Below are positions 1-12,122 of a stretch of 64,000 nucleotides of DNA, one piece after another; the stretch's first letter is position 1; the number at the start of each line of letters is the position of its first letter. The stretch covers positions 1,022,101 to 1,086,100 of the forward strand of contig CM030862.1 in the NCBI GenBank assembly GCA_018105865.1, written 5' to 3'. The stretch is from Metaphire vulgaris (Eukaryota > Annelida > Clitellata > Crassiclitellata > Megascolecidae). The notes under the pieces are model-generated. The model was given only the letters and a program-made list of their open reading frames with translations. It ran no database searches and had not been told where the DNA came from. Made by a program: the position numbers and the translations under genes.

Positions 1-745
1 AAGTTAATTTCAATGCTGAATTTCATCAGTTTAGAATTATTTATAGAGAAACTGTTCTCAGTAATATTTGTGTGCTGTAATATCTGAATGCATTGCTTAA
101 GAATTGAGTTTGAAGCTTTGGTTGTCATCATTCACTTCCTTTTTGTTTTTAATTCTAGGCTGTGAATTCTGCGATTCTCTTTAAAATTATTGCAAGGCTT
201 TTCCTTACAATTATAGGTTCCTAATGCAAGCTGTTGACTAGGTCTGATAAGTTCATGTCTTGCTAGCATTTACAACTGTTGATTTAATTGTAAAACTGGA
301 TTCAGAATATGTCAGGCATAAGCAGTGGTGGTTCCACTTTGGGGGTGCATCCCCTCCAAGCTTTTTTTGGCTTGTCATCATCAGCGTTTGTGTCTTGTGT
401 CTTCAATTAGTACAGTTGAACAAGCCTAAATATTGCTTATCTGTGTGGCAATGTCTCGATTATGGATCCTTATCACTAACAGTCAACTTGAGTTAATGTC
501 ATACCTGCTTAATATTATAATTTTAACATTCCTTGATTGTGACATTATCAGGTTTTTACCATAATAGGTTGTCTTAATTTTAATAGGATAAATAAACTGT
601 GATCTGAGTATTAGCTGTGTCTCATTGCCACTGTGTTTAGTTTGACTTGAAATATATTGTCAAAATCTACAGTATTTTGTTTTATTATACAGCATATGGA
701 TGCAGCCTACTATTCTGTCGGCATCACTTTAAAGCAGTACTGGTA
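1..745. other. AT-rich non-coding DNA, possible 3' end of an upstream gene
   Basis: I find no convincing coding exon here. The stretch is AT-rich. It contains an AATAAA hexamer at 591-596 and a pyrimidine-AG acceptor-like site ending near 158, followed by about 20 open codons and a stop. That could be the end of a gene lying upstream of the window on the plus strand. The evidence is weak, and simple intergenic DNA is equally possible. Confidence 0.3.
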
Positions 746-756
746 TTTTGAAAATA

Positions 757-1872
757 CCGTATTATCTCGGGTATAATACGCACCCGTGTATAATACGCAC
801 CCTGAGTTTCGAAATTTATCATAATGCAAAAATCTTTACACCTATGTATAATACGCACCTGAAATTTTGAGAACCAGCGGTCAACTTTCCAGTTTGAAAG
901 AGGCAAAACGGACCACCTTTAATCATATACTCGCGTATAAGTCAAATAAGTCGACCCCAGTTTTAGGCCAAAATCTAAGAAATTTGCTGACCTGCGTATA
1001 AGTCAACGTGAAAATTTAGGGATTTACTTTTTAAAATGCATAACTATGCCAGGTCAACAGGAGCAGTCGTCCACACAAAAAGTGTGAAGCCTACAATTTT
1101 ATTGTCCTTGACTTGCAGAAAGGGTATGAGCAAGTTCCATTGGACCCAAGTACAAAAGAAACAATATTCTGACACATTCTGGTCAGTACCAATTTTGTGA
1201 TTACCTTTTGGCTTGTGTAATGCACCTGCTTCATTCATGAGCATGATAGCCCACATTTCGCTGTGGTGATCCTCTGTGGGAACAGTCGTCCACGCAAAAA
1301 GTGTAGAAGCCTACAATTTTTTTGTGCTTGACTTACAGCAAGGGTATGAGCAAATTCCATTGGACCCAAGTACAAAAGAGTATACACACAAATAATCAGT
1401 CAGTATGGACCCCCAAAAGCAATTCTAAGTGACCGTGTAAGCAACTTTTTGAGTAACATCGTAGCCGACCTCAAGCCAATGGGGCCGTGAAAGAGTCAAC
1501 AGACATCTTGCCAGTCACTACACATTTGCATCAATGAAACCAACGACGACAATATAATAATAGCCTAACGTTGCAATGCGTTATGAAAAATTCTTTGAAA
1601 ATTGCATACTGACTCTGCATTTTTAGTGAATTTTTATATAAATTTCTCGACTTATACGCGAGTATATACGGTAATATCTTATACGCGGGTGCGTCTTATA
1701 TGCGCGAAAATACGATAATTAATACTACATACCTAACAATAACGGGAATGTACCATATTGCTTCTGCATTTGACTGAAGAGTGAAAAAATTTATTCCTAT
1801 GCATAATACGCACCCAGACTTTTTAGCTTTTTTTTGAAAAAAAGTGCGTATTATACCCGAGATAATACGGTA
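757..1872. mobile_element. TA-flanked DNA element with nested inner element
   Basis: Long terminal inverted repeats begin CCGTATTATCTCGGGTATAA and end with the reverse complement before 1873, flanked by TA on both sides. A second, inner pair of inverted repeats (TATACTCGCGTATAAGTC near 928 and its complement near 1650) marks another insertion. A third, related repeat about 40 bp further out ends near 1720. The TA target and the long inverted repeats suggest a Tc1/mariner or pogo-type non-autonomous element. The interior holds retrotransposon scraps. Confidence 0.65.
1100..1495 (+). pseudogene. Decayed Ty3/Gypsy pol fragment (RT and integrase pieces)
   Basis: Translation gives a reverse-transcriptase-like stretch with DLQKGYEQVPLDPSTKE near 1110-1160. 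After a frameshift and a stop it continues with LPFGLCNAPASFM near 1200-1240. A second copy of the first part begins near 1283. From about 1410 the reading GPPKAILSDRVSNFLSNIV matches the integrase core region around its second catalytic Asp. Stops, a frameshift and the duplicated RT start show a dead, rearranged fragment. It lies inside the inner TA-flanked element. Confidence 0.7.
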
Positions 1873-2319
1873 CTGCATCAGAAAACATATAACTAATCTT
1901 TTATGTGGAACAAATTATGAATATAATTTCTTATAATTAATATTTGAAATAGAGAATTTTATCACCTTTCCACAATTCCATTGCCTTATATTTCTCCAGT
2001 AATAATATTGTACATTGTGACATTTATTAAAAAATCTAAATATTTAATTGTCGTAGTGGTTTTGAATCAAATTTATAATTAAGACCTGTGTGATGAAGTG
2101 CAATGTTAATTGTTAAGTCTTCAGTTTTGACCATTATTTAATATCAATTGTAAGCCATCGATCCTGTGCTGCAGTGTATTGAAAAGACCAATTTGGTGTT
2201 CTGTAATATTTCATTGGCAAATATGTGGTAATACACCAATGCTTGAATGAGCTAAAAGACATTCAATAAATAAGAATATAATATCAGTGCAGGACAGGAT
2301 TCAATAGATGACCTGCTAT

Positions 2320-2324
<5 letters not shown>

Positions 2325-2374
<50 letters not shown>
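2325..2374. repeat. (CT)n microsatellite
   Basis: About 25 uninterrupted CT dinucleotides. The flanks from 1875 to 2600 are AT-rich and show no coding signal. Confidence 0.95.
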
Positions 2375-2376
<2 letters not shown>

Positions 2377-2637
2377 GCAAACGCAGACAGAAGCAGAATG
2401 CTTTTAATTAAGAACTTGGCCATCTCAATGATGGGCAATACAAAAACCGATTAGAAAGATTAGTTCTAATAATAGTTTTTTCAATGGGATCTACTGTAGA
2501 GTTAGTTAGTTAGTTAATATGCCAACTTATATAGCGCTATAGTACCAGCAGACCAAGATCAAGAGCGCAAAGAGTTGTTCTGTAGGATCCCTCATGTGTG
2601 AGAGCCCATTAGCGTAGTCATGAAGGAGGGGCTGATA

Positions 2638-2815
2638 CAATGGCGGCTCCGGGATTAGGCAAGTGGGGGGGGGGGGTTGGTGTGGCAACTTCTAAGCACG
2701 GGGCTAGCATTTTGTCATGAATCAGCACATAACCGGAAGCAAATCACCCGCAATGGCCACCGGAGGAGGCCAGGCATTCGATAGGTGGCACGGGTCCTCC
2801 TGTGTAGCCGCCTCT
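2638..2815. mobile_element. Degenerate hAT MITE, CAGTGGCGG family
   Basis: The start CAATGGCGGCTCCGG and the end GTAGCCGCCTCTTG are worn versions of the terminal repeats of the better copies (for example 13088-13278). No target duplication is visible, so this is an old copy. Confidence 0.6.
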
Positions 2816-2827
2816 TGGCAGATATAT

Positions 2828-3232
2828 GGGGCTGTCCATTAACTATGTCAACAATTGTTGGGCAATTTTTGACCCCCTCCCCCTTTGTCAACAACTCTCA
2901 ACTTTCACTTAACCCCCCATAATTACGTCAAAAACTTTTGACCCCCCCAAGATCAATGACAGTTCCCAATAACAAGGTTATTATTTTTGTGGTGATGACC
3001 ATTTTTTCCCTTTTTGCTCATCGAATGTCAAAATGTGATGGTGATGACCTTTTTGTCATGCTTTTTTCCATTGTAACAAGTAGTATTCCATGAAATTTCA
3101 TAGTTTTTGATTATTTGTAAAAAGTGAAATTGTTGACGTCAACTTCTCTTGACCCCCTACCTCTGTCAACAACTGTCAAACTTTTTCAAACCCCTCCCCT
3201 CTAAATTGTTGACGTAATTAATGGACAGCCCC
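2828..3232. mobile_element. Harbinger-type MITE, GGGGCTGTCC family
   Basis: The 405-bp element is almost palindromic: it begins GGGGCTGTCCATTAA and ends with the complement. It is flanked by TAT on both sides. A 3-bp TWA target and these ends fit PIF/Harbinger MITEs. Further copies lie at 6490-6898, 7570-7941 and 47264-47667. Confidence 0.8.
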
Positions 3233-3393
3233 TATGCCATATTCTGACTGGGACCGTTTGTCTTTTGTGGGATTTGCGCAAAATCGCGGATAATTTTTTG
3301 CGGAAGGGGGAGGGGTAGTGTAATTAATTAGAATACCCGAATGTGAGAAGAACTCTCTGACTACCTTTTTTGCTCGCCGGGAGACATTTCTAC

Positions 3394-3565
3394 CAGGGGC
3401 GTAGGCAGGAATTTGATTTGGGAGGGTATAAAGAATTTGGGGGTATAAACCTTAGCTATAAACCATATAAACTACATATAACCACATATACATCACATAA
3501 AAAACGTTAAGGTAGACTTATTTGGGGAGTATATATACCGATATACCCCCGTCGCTACACCCCTG
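3394..3565. mobile_element. hAT MITE, CAGGGGCGTAG family
   Basis: Terminal repeats CAGGGGCGTAGGC and CGCTACACCCCTG. Flanking 8-mers are ATTTCTAC and ATTTCTAA (7 of 8). The interior is shared with the copies at 17687-17843 and 53578-53748. Confidence 0.75.
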
Positions 3566-3658
3566 ATTTCTAAAAGAAAATGTCAATGTACCCTTTTATT
3601 CCAGAACCCTGGTTACGCCACTATGAGAATCGCTGTGCAATATTTGGCCTTTCGTTAA

Positions 3659-3730
3659 CCCCTTAACCGTGTGTTTAACTGTAACTCAATGTAAAATGGA
3701 CGGATATATCCGGGATCCCCAGTTAAGGGG
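3659..3730. mobile_element. 72-bp piggyBac-type mini-MITE
   Basis: Exactly 72 bp between two TTAA sites, with ends CCCCTTAAC and GTTAAGGGG. Copies of the same length lie at 20391-20462 and 31895-31966. The TTAA target and C-rich ends suggest piggyBac mobilisation. Confidence 0.8.
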
Positions 3731-3873
3731 TTAAGATTACGGTTTTTGTGCTCAAAATATTAATAACACATCTAATAACTAGAATTGTAAGATCAATCTA
3801 ATATGATGCTGATCCTATAACATCCTAAAGTGCTTAGGTAACTTTTAAAAGTATTTATACTAGTATCTTATAC

Positions 3874-4052
3874 CAGTGTTTATTCTAGCCCCCTTCATAT
3901 TGGGGGATTTTGAAATGTTTTGGGGGACAAGGTTTTTCCACACGTTTGGGGAGAAATTTCCATTCCCCCAGCCAACATCTAAAAAATTTGGGGAGGGGAA
4001 TTTTCAAACTTGGGAAGGGAATCCCCTAAGAAGGCCTAGAATAAAAACACTG
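3874..4052. mobile_element. hAT MITE, CAGTGTTTATTCTAG family
   Basis: Ends CAGTGTTTATTCTAG and CTAGAATAAAAACACTG. ATCTTATAC occurs directly on both sides (8-bp duplication plus one chance base). Other copies: 46607-46770 and 47735-47905; a related subfamily lies at 5004-5351 and 50791-50967. Confidence 0.8.
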
Positions 4053-4207
4053 ATCTTATACTATCTTATTCAATTCATTCCAGCTGTTGACTGCCCTAGA
4101 ACTAAACAGAAGCTACCCGTTTCTCAAACAATTTCATATTCTAAAACTTTCATAATCCAGGTAGCTGCATGGATTTCCCTGCTAGGCCTTTAACCTAGTA
4201 ATTGTAG

Positions 4208-4245
4208 CAGAGGGTTATTTCTAGGATTATCATTTTGCGGGTGTC

Positions 4246-4297
<52 letters not shown>

Positions 4298-4450
4298 GGG
4301 GATTGGTCCCTGCTGCTGAAAAGTCTGACAGGCAAAAAGGTAATCCCTGGCTCAGATGGCAGATGGGGGAGGGGGGGGGGGTGTTCGGGGTGTCTGTCTC
4401 AAATGGGGGAAGAGGGGTTGAGGGGTGTTAGGGGTGTTAAACTATCCCTG
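4208..4450. mobile_element. hAT-like MITE, CAGGGTTATTTCTAGG family, with (TA)n expansion
   Basis: The left end CAGAGGGTTATTTCTAGGA and the right end TAAACTATCCCTG match the family at 23938-24108 and 48294-48465. A (TA)n run at about 4247-4295 has grown out of the GTCGGTATAT core. No clear target duplication. Confidence 0.65.
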
Positions 4451-5003
4451 AACTATACAGTAATGGGTATGTTTGGTTAGAATGTTGGTTTTATAAGCAT
4501 TTCCTGCATTTGATCCAATCAGTTGCCTATGCAATTTACAACAAAATAAGTAAATAAATTAGCAATTATCGGATAAATAATAATTTTTCACCGGGAAGAG
4601 GCATATGCCACGTAACGTCGGCGTTTTAGTAATATCGTCTTCACGGACATTACCGTAGGAACTGAGTTGGGAAGGAAGTGTGGAAAAAAATACCAATAAC
4701 TTGTTCGCTTACTGGAAATAGGCCTAAAGAACTTTCCATAGCATGATGATCAGTTTTTCTCAAGACAAGATCTTTATTCTATCAGATTTTTCATCTCAAA
4801 CTCAAAGCAATCAATGCTCAATTGGACGATTAAAGCGCTTAAAAGGCATATGCTTAAACTTCTATTAGGCCTCTAGGCTCCAGTTTCTCTCCATGCAACT
4901 TTTTGAGAGGCTACCAAAGGGAAGAGGAAATTATAGGATCGGGCCCTCACTTATTCTTCCAAGTTAAACTCCGCTGTTAGGGGTTTAGCCTCCTGTACTG
5001 GTT

Positions 5004-5351
5004 CAGTGTTTAATCTAGACTCTGGTCTCCGGGGAGGAGGGAACTGACAAGACCGGGGGAAGTCAGCTAGGGGGCTGCTGTTAGTTGATGTAGTATCAGT
5101 GGCGGCTCTAGGATTTGGCAAGTGGGGGCTGTTAGGGTGGCAACTGTAATCATGGGGGCAAACCATTTGTTGTTTAATGTATTTTAAATTTCCCAGAGGA
5201 GGGGGACCAGGCACTCAATAGGGGGCACGGGTCCCCCTGGTCCCCCCGGTGGAGCCGCCACTGTGTAGTTTGTCAAAATTTTCGAGGGAATTTGAAATTT
5301 CCTAGGGGAGGGAAAGGGCAATTCTCGGAAAACGGCCTAGATTAAACCCTG
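5004..5351. mobile_element. hAT MITE (CAGTGTTTAATCTAG) with another hAT MITE inside
   Basis: The outer element has ends CAGTGTTTAATCTAGAC and CTAGATTAAACCCTG. It is interrupted at 5097-5263 by a CAGTGGCGG-family MITE. Its uninterrupted relative at 50791-50967 has the same sequence across the insertion point, so the two form a filled/empty pair. Confidence 0.85.
5097..5263. mobile_element. hAT MITE, CAGTGGCGG family, nested copy
   Basis: Ends CAGTGGCGGCT and AGCCGCCACTG. Flanking 8-mers are TGTAGTAT (5089-5096) and TGTAGTTT (5264-5271). The paralogous empty site at 50877-50884 reads TGTAGTAT once. Confidence 0.9.
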
Positions 5352-5521
5352 TACTGACTGAAGACGAACCCCTGCGGTGATTGAAAATTTTTACTTCTAG
5401 CCGCCCAAAGTCTTCACCGAAGATTTAGAAATTTTGAAAACGGGAGTAGTTTTTCGCCTTTCTTTTGGATATATCCGTCGGCCTAAGTCGACGCCTGCGT
5501 TGACTTTAAGTGCGACTACTA

Positions 5522-5791
5522 CTAGCAGTGCGATAATTCGTGATTGCTGGCGGAAACCGCAACGACCGGAAGTTGCTTCGGTCGTTTCTGTGGCGATCGT
5601 TTCCGGTCTCTGCGATCGGTTTCCTCTTCGAGTGCAACCTTTTCGGTCTTCTTCTTCTTCCTCTTTTGTCTTCTTTGGAGAACGAAGACAAGGATCATTA
5701 TCCAACCGTCGACGAACCCAAGGCAACCGAGCAGGGCGAATGGCACGTTGTAATCGTGCGTTACGTCATAAATCCAGCCTTCAATCAATCA

Positions 5792-5824
<33 letters not shown>

Positions 5825-8800
5825 CCAATCAGGGAATCAATACATAAATAAATCAATCAAGTACTTTAGTGTCATATTAATCATGCATTTTGATAGTGAC
5901 TTAAGGATGACAATCTTAGTCAGAAATCATGTACAGTAGAACCTCGTTATAGCGGACAGTACTTAGCAGGTCAGTAAAATTTAGTATGTTACATCCGAGG
6001 TACGTTATACTCAATACCATCCAGTACGGTAGCATATCAGTCGGGACCGTACATTGAGGATTTGAGGTACTTTATAAACGATGATGCATCATAACTGAGT
6101 CCCGTTATAACGAAGTTCTACTGTATTTGACGTATCTGAAATATATCGGAGACCTACCGATGAATGGAGCGGCCGTTAGTCTGAAAAATCCATGAATAAA
6201 CGCCTGAACAGCGAGGCACCGAGTGAGTAGTTCGACCCCTACGAGATCAACAGTGATCACCACGTGAATAGTTCCAGTGCACCCTAAAACAAAAGCAGGT
6301 CCACGTTCCGGAACAGTTTCACAGCAACGTAGATAGAACAGTATCGTGGTTTCAAACCAATTTCGGTCTTCCGGAAAGGGGGCACATTCGGAATGTTATC
6401 ACTAAGCTTACACTGGTTTGATTGTCCCACTCCTACTGATTATAATTATGATCCTTGCGGTCAAAGATTCGCCAGATTGTTCTGCTTTAGGGGCTGTCCG
6501 TTAATTACGTCAACAATTTAGAAGGGGAGGGGGTTTGAAAAAGTTTGACAGTTGTTGACAGGGGGAGGGGGTCGAGAGAAGTTAACGTCAACAATTTCAC
6601 TTTTTACAGATAATCAAAAACTATGAAATTTCATGGAATACTACTTATTACAATGGAAAAAAAGCATGGCAAAAAGGATCATAACCATCACATTTTGACA
6701 CTCGACGAACAAAAAAGGGAAAAATGGTCATCACCACAAAGAATAATAACCTTGTTATTGGGACCTGTCATTGATCTTAGTGGGTTCAAAAGTTTTTGAC
6801 TTAATTATGGGGGGTTAACTGAAAGTTGACAGTTGTTGACAAGAGGGGAGGGGTCAAAAATTGCCCCAAAATTGTTGACATAATTAATGGACAGCCCCTT
6901 ATGCAAAAAATTCGCACAGCGCCTATAGGCCTAAGTGCCGCATAAGACTTATTGCCTATCGGCCTAATTGAGACTAAAACTTTGATGGAATTCGAACGTT
7001 CGAACGTGAACTAAGAATCAAACTTCTTGGTGGTGATGTATTTAAAGGAAATTCAGTGATTAACGGGACGTTGAAACGATCAGCCTTACTTACATCCAGT
7101 CTCCGCTTCGAATTCTGATCGACTGAATTTGAAATCTGCCACTGACAAAGGCTTAATGCCAAAGACAACCAGCGATGGCAGAAATTAGATCTAGCCTAAT
7201 CGCCGAATATGACTAATTCTCTGCACGATTTAGAGTTTACAGTGTAGACAGTGTTTTATTTACATTTTAGCGATTAGGCCTAAAGACTACGGCAAACAGC
7301 ATCGGAAAAGCATTTCTCTCAGCGATATCAACTTCGTCGTCACCACCACCAAACGCCACCACCACCACCACCATCATCATCGTTAACCATGGGCTCAACG
7401 CCCCTTGACTAAAATAACTGAAAGATAAGCAGCATAGTAGTAACATTAGCTAGTAAGGCTGGGAGTGACATTAATCTTATGAGGCCTATTCTTGCTGGTC
7501 AATGTTCGACGCTGCGCTCATGTTTTTATGTCATCGTTTCTTGACGAACTCCTCAGAGCAAGCACGTAAGGGGCTGTCCATTAATTATGTCAACAATTTT
7601 TGGCCAATTTTTGACCCCCTCCCTCCTTGTCAACAACTGTCAGCTTTCAGTTACCCCCCCATAATTACGTCAAAAACTTTTGACCCCCAAAAGATCAATG
7701 GCAGGGTTATTAACAAGGTTATTATTTTTGCGGTGATGACCATTTTTTCCTGTTTTGCTCATCGAGTGTCAAAATGTGGTGGTGATGACCTTTTCCCCAT
7801 GCTTTTCCTATTTTTTGATTATTTGTAAAAAGTGAAATTGTTGACGTCAACTTCTATTGACCCCCCTTCCCCTTGTCAACACTGTCAAACTTTTTCAAAC
7901 CCCCTCCCCCTAAATTGTTGACGTAATTAATGGACAGCCCATAACTTAATCTTCAGAGGTTAGGAAGGCAAAAGCAATCGCTCTAGCAGACATTTAAGAT
8001 ATTTCAGGTCTGTAGACTACTGCACAGTTAGAGTCAAACTTTCCTGGAAAATCTATTTAAACATGTAGGCTAAAAAGCGCTTCTTGAGCGTTAAAGACAA
8101 GGATGGATTTGGCAAACTTGGAAAGCTCCAGGTAAAGGATGAGACAGGATAGAGTGATTAATTAATTATTTATGCATAATTTGAAGGAGGACGGAGGAAA
8201 AATTACGAAAATGTGGTCAGTGGCGTAGCGAGGCAAAGTGCCGCCCGGGGCGAAAAAAAGTGCCGCCCTCAATTCTCCGAAAAAGTCTGACAAGCCAAAA
8301 AAACCTCATCAAATCTCCAAAAAAGTCTCTGACAAGCAAAAAGTCTAAGAAATCTCAAAAGTGCCGCCCCTAGAGCAAGTGCCGCCTGGGGCGCTTGCCC
8401 TCTGCCCCCTCGCTACGCCACTGAATGTGGTTATGTCGGGAGAGGATTTTCAAGGTTATTTTTAAAGCCGATGAACGAGGGCTGGGTGTTGGCAGATATT
8501 GCTGTGTTAAATATGCAATTCTAATACCGTAAAATCTCAAAATTACCGAGCATTAGTCCGAAGATGATTGCCGACGCCAAAACGCCAACGAAGTTCGGAG
8601 ACAAAAGAAGAACGATGACGGAAACGACGGAGACGAAGAGTCCGAAGGCGAACAGCAGACAGCGGTTGATGCAGGAAAGGTTCCCGATGATGGACACCGC
8701 AATCCTCGACACGGTGTTCGAAATGCCGACGAGCGACGAAGCCCAGAACGCCTGATCTCCCGCGATCCCAATATGGATGGCCCGACTGACGCAGTGCTGT

Positions 8801-10827
8801 ATGTAACCGGTCAGGATCACAATTTGCAGGCACAAAACGCCAGTAAACAACGCAAATAGTTTTTCCTTCTGTAGAATACTGAAATCGAAAGTATATCGAA
8901 GATATTTAGCGATGGACAGAATCGAATCTTTGACGGTGCGATTGGAATCCGTCGCTTTCTTGGTCCTATCCGCCAGATAACGAGGCGGCGTTACGAAGAG
9001 CAGTGCAAACGCAATCCGGTGAGCGTAGATCGCGCTGAGGATGAGGTAAGCGCCCTGCCAGCTGTAATGTTTGATGAGAACAGTGGCCACAGCCGGACCC
9101 ACGAATCCCCCAAGGCTGAAACCCATAACCGCTATCCCGTTGACAAGTCCTCTGTTGCGTTGAAACCGCTGCTGTACGATTATGCTCGACGTAAGGCCGC
9201 ATATAGACGCTCCAAAACCTACAGACGATATGCTTAGGATATATAAATTCAGTGGGAAAAACACAGATATTGACTCAACTATTTCCGCAGTTTAAAAATA
9301 CCAAACACACAAAAATACGAATTTAATACAGTACATATGTCATAGTCGCTTTTGTCTCTTTCTCAGCCATCCAGCACTTGAGCATCGAAACCCCGGAGAC
9401 CTTGATCATAAATCAAGAAGGAAACTTTATATCCAACGGTTTCCGTTTTCCTTAAAGAAAACTGGCGAGCCAAAGAGAGTCAATTACTCAATTAATACTC
9501 CATTTAACTCTCCCGCTCCGGTAGCCAAGACTCCAATCATCATTTTCTATTAGTTCGCCTCTTATTCCAGTAATCGCTATAGTCAAAAATCTGTCTTATA
9601 GACACGCCACGTACACAAATGGGCGAACACAAGCTACTGCATAAGCTCTTGTTTTAACGCATTAGGCTCTTTCAGATAATCTCGAAAATAATTATTTAAT
9701 CAGACCTGCAATGATTCCGAAGGTGAGGTAGACGACGTCGAGGCTAGGAGCAAAGGAAGTCAACGCAATTCCTAAACAGAATATGAACGACCCAATGACT
9801 CCAACTCTGCGACATCCGAACATCTCTATTGGACGACTACTGAAGATAGCTGAAATTCAAATTCTGACCAATATTAGCCTTAGCATCCTGTTAAACATAG
9901 TATTTATTACAGTATTTATGCAGACCCGCCTGAAAATCAGGGGCTTAGTGGGGCCGTTGAAGGATTGAAGGATTGTACATGTCTCTCTTCGTTATCGTTT
10001 GGAAAAGAAAAGCCTGAGAAGCAAAAAAGATCATCGCTATTCAACTATTAAACTAGCAGCCGAAAAAATTTGAAAAATTGCTGGTTGTTGGGATGTTCAT
10101 GAGGGGGGGGGGTTCAAAGGCCATTGCACCTGTCCAACAAACAAAAATTGAGGGCTATTTGTGGAGCTTAGCCCCTCAACCCCTGATAAACTCCGCCCAT
10201 GACCACGGCATCAGTACACAGCGCTTATTTTAAAACACGAAGCACTTTCATATATTCGCAAAAACCGGAGATTTCCATCATTGCTACTCCAAATAAGATC
10301 CCAATACCACTCAAATCACATAATTAATCTGATCTTATAAAGAACAAAATGTAATTACAAAGAATGGCTGTGACGAATGCTTGAATTGAAAGACACCATC
10401 CCACTTGGGCAGAAGTGGCCTGGAAGTATTCCCTCAGACAAGGATAGAAGACGCTGAAACTGTTGAAATTCATCCCGAAAGTTAAATTGGATCCGAAGGC
10501 ACATAGCAGCACCATCCAATCGAAAGCACTTTCCTTCTCTTGAGACACCGAATCGCCAGAATCTTTGTGCGAATTCCGTATTGCATCAATACCTTCGTTG
10601 GCCTCTTCGGGTGTCTCCGAGCCATCGTTGGTTTCCGGATTTTCTGAGATTCGATTCTTCAAGTCATTTGTTTCTTGTATTGGCGGAACTGACGTTATAT
10701 TTGTTGTTATTCCGTTCCGTTCGTTATCAATGTCGACGTCTCGTAGCGTCTGCATTTTCTCGTCCTGCGTATCGACGTCGGTAGGCGTTGTTAGTTCAAT
10801 ATCGGCATCTGAAGGCGCGAGTCTCAT
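5522..10827 (-). CDS. SLC16-like (orphan monocarboxylate transporter family) MFS transporter, copy 1
   Basis: Five exons join in frame, all with GT-AG borders and phase 1: 10827-10359, 9849-9706, 9218-8547, 6283-6158 and 5778-5522, giving 555 residues. The N-terminus (about 100 residues) is acidic and cytosolic. TM1 starts at AFDWMVLLCAFG, a variant of the MCT DG-x-GW motif. Exon 3 carries the second MCT signature as QRNRGLVNGIAVMG and a TM8 region with GISNTVSRI. Exon 4 gives the TM10-11 stretch VDLVGVELLTRC. Exon 5 gives the last helix and a Lys/Arg-rich tail. Family members move monocarboxylates or related small metabolites across membranes; the substrate cannot be read from sequence. A frameshifted tandem copy lies at 15908-22223. 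The 3' UTR of the two copies is also alike (about 5400-5521). The joined frame supports a working gene. Confidence 0.9.
5779..5845. repeat. (AATC)n tetranucleotide repeat at a 3' splice site
   Basis: The repeat directly adjoins the acceptor of the last exon of transporter copy 1. In transcript sense the intron ends in (GATT)n followed by GAAG, in place of a normal pyrimidine tract. The same arrangement occurs in copy 2 at 16166-16245. Confidence 0.85.
5934..6123. mobile_element. Pogo/Tigger-like MITE
   Basis: 190 bp between TA dinucleotides, with ends CAGTAGAACCTCGTTATAG and TAACGAAGTTCTACTG. These ends are typical of pogo/Tigger non-autonomous elements. Partial relatives: 53100-53266, 55662-55800 and 56615-56692. 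This copy lies in the last intron of transporter copy 1. Confidence 0.75.
6490..6898. mobile_element. Harbinger-type MITE, GGGGCTGTCC family
   Basis: Ends GGGGCTGTCCGTTAA and TTAATGGACAGCCCC. TTA lies on both sides as the 3-bp target duplication. It sits in intron 3 of transporter copy 1. Confidence 0.8.
7570..7941. mobile_element. Harbinger-type MITE, GGGGCTGTCC family
   Basis: Same family as 2828-3232. It is flanked by TAA, and the last base of the right end has changed (GGACAGCCCA). It is the second copy in the same intron of transporter copy 1. Confidence 0.78.
8218..8423. mobile_element. hAT MITE, CAGTGGCGTAGCGAGG family
   Basis: Ends CAGTGGCGTAGCGAGG and CTCGCTACGCCACTG. Perfect 8-bp duplication AATGTGGT at 8210-8217 and 8424-8431. 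Confidence 0.9.
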
Positions 10828-11168
10828 TGTGCAACGCTGTCGATATCACGATAAGTAGCGTCAAAGTGTCAACGAGTGATTTCGTTGTTCGTCAGTCAGG
10901 ATTCGGGCTGTGAGAAATCCAGTGTTAGACGAAAAAGTACAACATTTTAAAAATAAGAATTCGATTTGACAACCTGTGTAATACTTTTACCTACCACACT
11001 GCCTCCCAGGTCTAAGTCTTCGAGTAGGCCCTACTTTAATCTTAATCTTATCTATGCTTGGTCTTATCTGCAGAATTTTTATGATTGAGCTGTCGACCAC
11101 TGCTGTCGACCACTGTCAAGGATCTGAATTTGAAAGATGCTTAATAATTTTTGACAAACTCAATATAG

Positions 11169-11278
<110 letters not shown>

Positions 11279-11279
11279 G

Positions 11280-12118
11280 GTAACCAGTGTATATATATAC
11301 TATATATACACTGCACTATTAAGTGGAAAATTTGGTTATTCCAAGGATAATGTGACTCCATTCTTTAACCAGGAGATTCCAAGCGTTAGCTCATTTTTGT
11401 CGGTGCATGGAAAAAGTGCAGTGTCGCTTGAAGGAACTGTCTGATTTCGTGTTTCGATGTCGAGTATATACTGTTCATACATGTCTGACTACATACAGTA
11501 CTTGCGTATGTAAAGAGGCCCTATATGTGTATATAGTCGCATGCAGCATTTGAAATTGCGAATGACTTACCTTAAAATCCGGATTTTGCCGGTCAGTCCC
11601 AGTAGTCGTTGCTTGGTGAACATAAGCCATTGTCGCAGTGTTACTATGGCCCAGAGTGTTACAGACCTTATCACGATAAAAAGGAGAACGCACTTTACTT
11701 CTTTGCTTAGATAGAATACAAGTTGAGTGATCGGTAACCAGTGTGCTCTGAAGTGTAGGCTACAGTATATGACCATGCGTCCCAAGCTCACGTTGAGGCT
11801 AAAGTCAATCTGCTTTGTTTTTTATCATTGCAAAGCAAGGCTGTCGCTTCTAATAGGCCTACGTTATACGAAAGCTCGTGTGATAGGCTACAGCGATTGC
11901 TTTCGTAATGTCTGGATTGTAGTAAAATATGCCATGAAAAAACATTGCATCTCTCTCTCTCTCATCTTCTCCTTTTTCTTCTTTTCTTTCGTATTTCTTT
12001 CGCGGACAAAATGCAATGCGTCTTTCAGATTAAAATGGATGTCTTTCAGGCCTTGCTTTGTTTTCCATCCATTTTTACCTTCCTCTGTTTACCTGCGATA
12101 TAGTTGTGCAATGCTCTA
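11280..12118. other. Gene-free spacer
   Basis: I see no exon, RNA gene or inverted-repeat element here. The stretch is AT-rich with a short CT run at 11949-11962. Confidence 0.4.
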
Positions 12119-12122
12119 TTAA

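Noticed and set aside
2828..7941. Repeated palindromes considered as a CRISPR-like or regulatory array
   Set aside because: They are dispersed, 370-410 bp long and flanked by 3-bp target duplications, which marks Harbinger MITEs. The genome is also clearly eukaryotic.
8564..8755. Plus-strand open frames over the transporter exons (also 9019, 10565, 19437 and 21976)
   Set aside because: Shadows of the minus-strand transporter exons.
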